In this document: positions 4,950 to 7,807 of the stretch, one piece after another | How the letters are laid out: each line of letters starts with the position of its first letter | Numbering within the stretch: position 1 is the stretch's first letter | From: Pseudomonadota bacterium | Lineage (GTDB): Bacteria > Pseudomonadota > Alphaproteobacteria > Rhizobiales > Methylopilaceae | Direction: 5' to 3' | Length of the DNA: 7,807 nucleotides | Assembly: GCA_023430145.1 (NCBI GenBank) | Contig: JAEZCD010000008.1 | Span: 1-7,807 of the forward strand | The notes under the pieces: generated by a model | The model's input: the letters and a program-made list of their open reading frames with translations, nothing else | Told to the model about the DNA's origin: nothing | The model's database searches: none | Program-made: the position numbers and the translations under genes

Positions 4950-4975
4950 CCGACGCCGCCGTGACGCGGCGTCGG
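4950..4975 (-). terminator. Probable terminator hairpin downstream of mucR
   Basis: CCGACGCCGC (4950-4959) pairs perfectly with GCGGCGTCGG (4966-4975) across a 6-base loop, starting 16 bases after the mucR-type gene's stop on the minus strand. The 10-bp GC stem is strong, but the following minus-strand sequence (TCGAAATC) has only a short A/T run, so Rho-independent termination is probable rather than certain. Confidence 0.55.
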
Positions 4976-4991
4976 CGATAAGCGCGGGCGA

Positions 4992-5420
4992 TCAGGCCGC
5001 CTTTCGCCGTCCGCGGGTCGGCTTTGCAGGCGCGGCCACCTTGCGGCCGAGGCCCATCTTCTTGGCGAGCTCGGACCGCTGGGCGGCATAGTTCGGGGCC
5101 ACCATCGGATAATCGCGCGGCAGTCCCCACTTCTCGCGATACTGCTCGGGCGTCAGGCCGTGGCCGGCGAGATGCCGCTTCAGCGACTTGTAGCGCTTGC
5201 CGTCCTCGAGGCTGATCAGGAAGTCGGGCGTGATCGACTTGCGGATCGACACTGGCGGGGTCAGCGGCTCCGGCTTCGCCGGCTCCTTGCCGAGACCACC
5301 CAGCGAGCTGAAGACGCCGGCGATCAGGCCGGGCAGCTCGGCTGCTTCCACGCGGTTGCCGGATACGTAGGCGGAGACGATGTCGCTCGTGAGCTCCACG
5401 AGAGTCTGATTTTCACTCAT
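4992..5420 (-). CDS. MucR/Ros-family transcriptional regulator with a cysteine-less zinc finger
   Basis: A 142-residue regulator. Residues 1-45 carry the N-terminal oligomerisation region (LVELTSDIVSAYVSGNRVE, LPGLIAGVFSSLGGL); residues 62-110 carry the Ros/MucR finger (ITPDFLISLEDGKRYKSLKR, then HLAGHGLTPEQYREKWGLP and DYPMVAPNYA); the tail is Lys/Arg-rich. In Ros the finger is CxxC...H...H. Here the ligand positions are S70, D73, H83 and H87, so the first cysteine is serine. Homologues from Mesorhizobium loti are known to fold this domain without zinc. The start at 5420 is preferred over the longer frame because GAGG (5426-5429) precedes it and MSENQTLVEL is the typical beginning; the extra twelve residues do not look like the family. 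Members bind AT-rich DNA and control exopolysaccharide, motility, symbiosis and virulence genes. Targets here are unknown. Confidence 0.92.
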   Translation of the reverse strand: MSENQTLVELTSDIVSAYVSGNRVEAAELPGLIAGVFSSLGGLGKEPAKPEPLTPPVSIRKSITPDFLISLEDGKRYKSLKRHLAGHGLTPEQYREKWGLPRDYPMVAPNYAAQRSELAKKMGLGRKVAAPAKPTRGRRKAA

Positions 5421-5441
5421 TCTAACCTCGCGTCTGGGAGA

Positions 5442-5478
5442 GGTTCCCCAATACACCCGTTCGGCGAAGATTGGAACC
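5442..5478. other. Imperfect inverted repeat between the two small regulator genes
   Basis: GGTTCCCCAAT (5442-5452) and ATTGGAACC (5470-5478) pair except for two extra C residues in the first arm. It fills most of the gap between the HTH gene's stop and the mucR-type start. It might be an operator for either regulator or a weak terminator for the HTH gene. The evidence is thin. Confidence 0.3.
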
Positions 5479-5483
5479 GTGCG

Positions 5484-5741
5484 CTAGTCGACTTCCGCAT
5501 CATCGTGAACGACCGATGCCGTCACTGCCTCCGCCAGCGCCAGTCCGCCGGGAAGCTTGAGCAGCACGGCCAGCATCCGGATGGCCTGCGGGATAGTCCG
5601 CTTGCCGCGCAACATCTGCTCGAAGCGATCCTCGCGGGTTCCCGAGATCCTTGCGAATCGGGTGGCCGTGAGGCCGAGTTCCTTGAGGGCTATCCGAAGC
5701 TCTTCGGGCGTCATCTCGTCATAGGTGTAGCGTCGGCTCAC
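5484..5741 (-). CDS. Small helix-turn-helix protein
   Basis: An 85-residue protein that resembles the small XRE/Cro-like or MerR-like HTH proteins common in Hyphomicrobiales: MTPEELRIALKELGLTATRF, ARISGTREDRFEQMLRGKRT and IPQAIRMLAVLLKLPGG. The first helices and the turn RISGTREDRFEQMLRG give an approximate helix-turn-helix at residues 26-46, and the tail is short and acidic (VVHDDAEVD). The start is given as the GTG at 5739-5741 with GGGAA upstream; the ATG of MTPEEL at 5714 is a real alternative and would shorten it by nine residues. It is followed 63 bp later on the same strand by the mucR-type gene, so co-transcription is possible. Regulatory target unknown. Confidence 0.75.
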   Translation of the reverse strand: MSRRYTYDEMTPEELRIALKELGLTATRFARISGTREDRFEQMLRGKRTIPQAIRMLAVLLKLPGGLALAEAVTASVVHDDAEVD

Positions 5742-5781
5742 TGCTCAAATTCCCACGGATTTCTCGAAGGGCGAAGCTGCT

Positions 5782-5810
5782 TGGCTACAGCCTAGCGGCG
5801 AGAATGGCAA
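5782..5810 (-). promoter_or_regulatory. Candidate promoter of the small HTH gene
   Basis: On the minus strand TTGCCA (5805-5810) and TAGCCA (5782-5787) lie 17 bases apart, 41 bases upstream of the GTG start. The -35 is good and the -10 is poor. The rest of the 226-bp gap between the HTH gene and the acyltransferase holds no gene or clear structure that I can see. Confidence 0.33.
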
Positions 5811-5967
5811 AGGTTCGAGGGCGAATGGACAAAGCGTCGCGGGGCAGGCTCCGCGCCGCAGGAAGATTCACCGACCCCGGTGCCGTGGCTGTGCTCAGCC
5901 CGCCCCGGGCTTCGGTGGCGGCGTGCTTGCGGGAGACGCCGGGAGCGGGCCAGATGCGCGCCCGCCG

Positions 5968-7104
5968 TCAGGGCGGCGAGCCCGCGCGATCGCCGAGGAC
6001 GGTCGCTTTCACCGGCGGCGCACCGAGTGTCGCGTCGACGGCGCGGTCGAGGAGGGCCGCCGTCCGCCGTCGCGCCGGAAGCTCCACGAACCGGTAGACC
6101 AGCCATGCGAGGCCGACGATCAACAGGCTCGTCCCGCCGAGCAGGACGAGCGGTGGCAGGGCGAGCCCCTCGAGACGATTGAGGGCCACGTAGCCGATGA
6201 CCTGGTGCAGAAGGTAGAGCGGATAGGTGAGCCCACCCAGCGCCAGCAGGAGTGCGGCCGGGAGCGGAACGCGGCGGATCATGATGCCGGCGGCGACGAG
6301 CAGCACGGATGCGACGCTGCCGGCGACGACGACGAGGGCGGAGAGCTCGACCGAGCGGGCGCGCTGGAAGTCCGCGTTCCAATTCTCCTGGATCGCGCCG
6401 AAGGCGGTAGCGGCGAGGAGGAGCGTCCAGACGCTGGGCGCCCTGCGGCCGCGGAACAAGAGGTAGAGCATGAGGCCGGCCGAGAAGAAGCCGCTGTAGT
6501 TGGTGATGAAGAGGCGCCGCACTATTCCGGAGTCGAGGAACAGCTCGTTGCCGAGGGAGATCAGCAGCCAGCCCGCGACGAGCTCGGGCAGCCGCCGATC
6601 GAACAGCCCGAAGGCGATGGCGAGCGCCGCCCAGCCGTAGAAGACGATCTCGATGACGATCGACCAGTAGACCGAGTCCATGTAGGGCTGCCCGAGCGCC
6701 GGGGCGGCGACGAACAGGTTCGCCGCCCACTGCATCGCCGATGTCTCGAGGCGCGGTGCACCGAACAGCAGGACGACGACGAATGTCAGCGTCATGCAGA
6801 ACAGAAAGCCCGGATAGATGCGGGCGAAGCGGGCGACGACGTATCGCTGCAGCGGCCGCCCTTCGGCCGAGTAGGGGATGACGAAGCCGCTGATGACGAA
6901 GAACAGCGGCACGCCGAGATAGAAATACTTCGTCACCGGCGCGGCGTCGGGGATGGAGAACCAGGTGAGATCGTAGGCCCCGGGGCCGTGGAAGGTGTAG
7001 TGGTAGACGACCACCATCACCGCCGCGACGAGCCGCAGAAGATCGAGCGCCTCGACCCGCAGCCGCCCCGGGCCTTGCCTGCGGAACGAAGGCGCGGCGA
7101 CCAC
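5968..7104 (-). CDS. Membrane acyltransferase (acyltransferase 3 family)
   Basis: A 378-residue integral membrane protein with about ten hydrophobic segments, of the family that transfers acetyl, succinyl or other acyl groups to sugars, lipids or polysaccharides. The hallmarks are all present: RVEALDLLRLVAAVMVVVYH with the catalytic-type histidine H35 (16-35), GVPLFFVISGFVI (64-76), RFARIYP (92-98), YWSIVIEIVFY (146-156), YPLYLLHQ (294-301) and the terminal RFVELPARR. The start is taken as the GTG at 7102-7104, 11 bp after the chrA stop; the frame stays open far upstream, but that part is antisense-frame translation of chrA. No strong ribosome binding site is visible, so translational coupling to chrA is likely. 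The substrate cannot be told; O-antigen or exopolysaccharide decoration is typical of the family. Confidence 0.9.
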   Translation of the reverse strand: MVAAPSFRRQGPGRLRVEALDLLRLVAAVMVVVYHYTFHGPGAYDLTWFSIPDAAPVTKYFYLGVPLFFVISGFVIPYSAEGRPLQRYVVARFARIYPGFLFCMTLTFVVVLLFGAPRLETSAMQWAANLFVAAPALGQPYMDSVYWSIVIEIVFYGWAALAIAFGLFDRRLPELVAGWLLISLGNELFLDSGIVRRLFITNYSGFFSAGLMLYLLFRGRRAPSVWTLLLAATAFGAIQENWNADFQRARSVELSALVVVAGSVASVLLVAAGIMIRRVPLPAALLLALGGLTYPLYLLHQVIGYVALNRLEGLALPPLVLLGGTSLLIVGLAWLVYRFVELPARRRTAALLDRAVDATLGAPPVKATVLGDRAGSPP

Positions 7105-7115
7105 GGCCTGGCCGG

Positions 7116-7807
7116 TCAGGCGAGCTGCAGGGCGAGGGCGGCGGCGACCATGACAGCGACGACGCTCCAGGGCGGCCAGCGGAACACGATCAAGAGGACG
7201 AAGCCGCCGGCGACGACGAGGAAGTCGCGCGGCGCCAGAACGGCGCTGGTCCATACCGGGTGGTAGAGCGCGGCGGCGAGAATGCCGACGACGGCGGCAT
7301 TGGCGCCGCGCAGGGCCGCCTGGGCGGCGGGGCGCGCGCGCAAGCTCTCCCAGAACGGCAGCGCCGCCAGCAGCACGAGGAAGCCGGGCAGGAAGACGGC
7401 GACGAGCGCGATGGCGGCGCCGAGAACCCCGTTTGGCGGCGGCGTCACGGCGGCGCCGAGATAGGCCGCGAAGGTGAACAGCGGCCCCGGCAGCACCTGG
7501 GCGGCGCCATAGCCGGCCAGGAACGCGTCCTCGCCGATCCAGCCGGGCGGCACGAGCTCCGCCTCGAGCAGCGGCAGCACGACATGGCCGCCGCCGAAGA
7601 CGAGGGCGCCGGAGCGGTAGAAGGCGTCGAACAGGGCGAGGCCCTGCCAGCCGGTGACGCCGCGCAATGCCGGCAGGCCGACGAGCAGCGCGAAGAAGAG
7701 GATCAGGCAGACGAGGGCCAGCCGCCGCGAGCCGGTGAACCGCCGCTCGGACGGCGCGGCGCCGACGACGCCGCTCCGGCACAGCCCCAGCCCGAGCCCG
7801 GCGCCGA
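7116..7807 (-). CDS. chrA: Chromate efflux transporter ChrA, C-terminal part
   Basis: At least 229 codons at the 3' end of a CHR-family transporter, an inner-membrane protein that exports chromate. The frame is open to the window edge, so the N-terminal CHR domain is missing from view and the TTG at 7665-7667 is not a start. The second CHR domain is clear: RSGALVFGGGHVVLPLLEAE, then FLAGYGAAQVLPGPLFTFAA and YLGAAVTPPPN, with the conserved FGGGHVVLPLLE and PGPLFTFAAYLGA motifs, followed by several hydrophobic helices and a typical end FRWPPWSVVAVMVAAAL. About 25 residues before the domain (CRSGVVGAAPSERRFTGS) form the charged linker between the two CHR domains of full-length (~400-residue) proteins. 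Co-directional with the acyltransferase gene 11 bp downstream. Confidence 0.92.
   Translation of the reverse strand, partial: GAGLGLGLCRSGVVGAAPSERRFTGSRRLALVCLILFFALLVGLPALRGVTGWQGLALFDAFYRSGALVFGGGHVVLPLLEAELVPPGWIGEDAFLAGYGAAQVLPGPLFTFAAYLGAAVTPPPNGVLGAAIALVAVFLPGFLVLLAALPFWESLRARPAAQAALRGANAAVVGILAAALYHPVWTSAVLAPRDFLVVAGGFVLLIVFRWPPWSVVAVMVAAALALQLA

Noticed and set aside
5923..7266. 447-codon open frame on the plus strand opposite the acyltransferase
   Set aside because: Its translation is rich in Glu, Asp, Arg and Gln with no recognisable motif, and it is the antisense of a well-supported membrane protein. High GC content leaves such frames open.
7105..7782. Upstream 226 codons of the 604-codon frame containing the acyltransferase
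   Set aside because: This part is Arg/Ala-rich and overlaps chrA on the same strand in another frame. The acyltransferase family begins at RVEALDLLRL, so the GTG at 7104 is a better start.

Overview
The window is very GC-rich with dense GC-ending codons. It looks like a chromosomal piece of an alphaproteobacterium of the order Hyphomicrobiales (Rhizobiales), perhaps near Bradyrhizobiaceae or Xanthobacteraceae. Support comes from a MucR/Ros-type regulator, the VapB type, and intergenic palindromes of kinds I know from such genomes (the CCCCGGATCAAGTCCGGGG type, the 'ATCCCCGCGaacGCGGGGAT' type and the 'GTAGCCCGG...CCGGGCTACG' type). The lineage is an inference from memory, not from a search.

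Layout. 1-690 (+): 3' part of a DadA-like FAD-dependent amine/amino-acid oxidase, followed by a GC hairpin. 743-889 (-): only the last ~48 codons of a phytase-like esterase, cut off exactly where a palindromic repeat begins. 894-1625: about 730 bp without an intact gene, made of repeats: a REP-like palindrome, a ~500-bp hairpin-rich element, a paired palindrome and a second palindrome family. 1676-1725: a sigma70-type promoter with two near-identical palindromic operators. 1815-3295 (+): a compact operon of a TetR regulator, a YciI-like protein and DNA-3-methyladenine glycosylase I (tag), with 3-bp spacing and then a 4-bp overlap. 3318-4481 (-): an exported beta-lactamase/PBP-fold protein that lacks the catalytic motifs. 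4486-4832 (-): an intact VapB antitoxin followed by a broken VapC stub. 4992-5741 (-): a MucR-family regulator whose zinc-finger cysteine is replaced by serine, and a small HTH protein upstream of it. 5968-7807 (-): a membrane acyltransferase preceded by the C-terminal part of a ChrA-type chromate transporter running off the window.

How they fit together. The only convincing functional unit is the TetR-YciI-Tag operon, which looks like an autoregulated stress or repair unit. The vapB-vapC' remnant now reads almost directly into the pseudo-hydrolase gene (4 bp gap), so vapB autoregulation may control it. chrA and the acyltransferase are 11 bp apart and probably co-transcribed without an obvious functional link. 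I see no defence system, CRISPR array, intact insertion sequence, tRNA or rRNA. The best leads are the folded ~500-bp intergenic element, the catalytically empty hydrolase, the orphan VapB, and the double-operator control of a DNA alkylation-repair gene.
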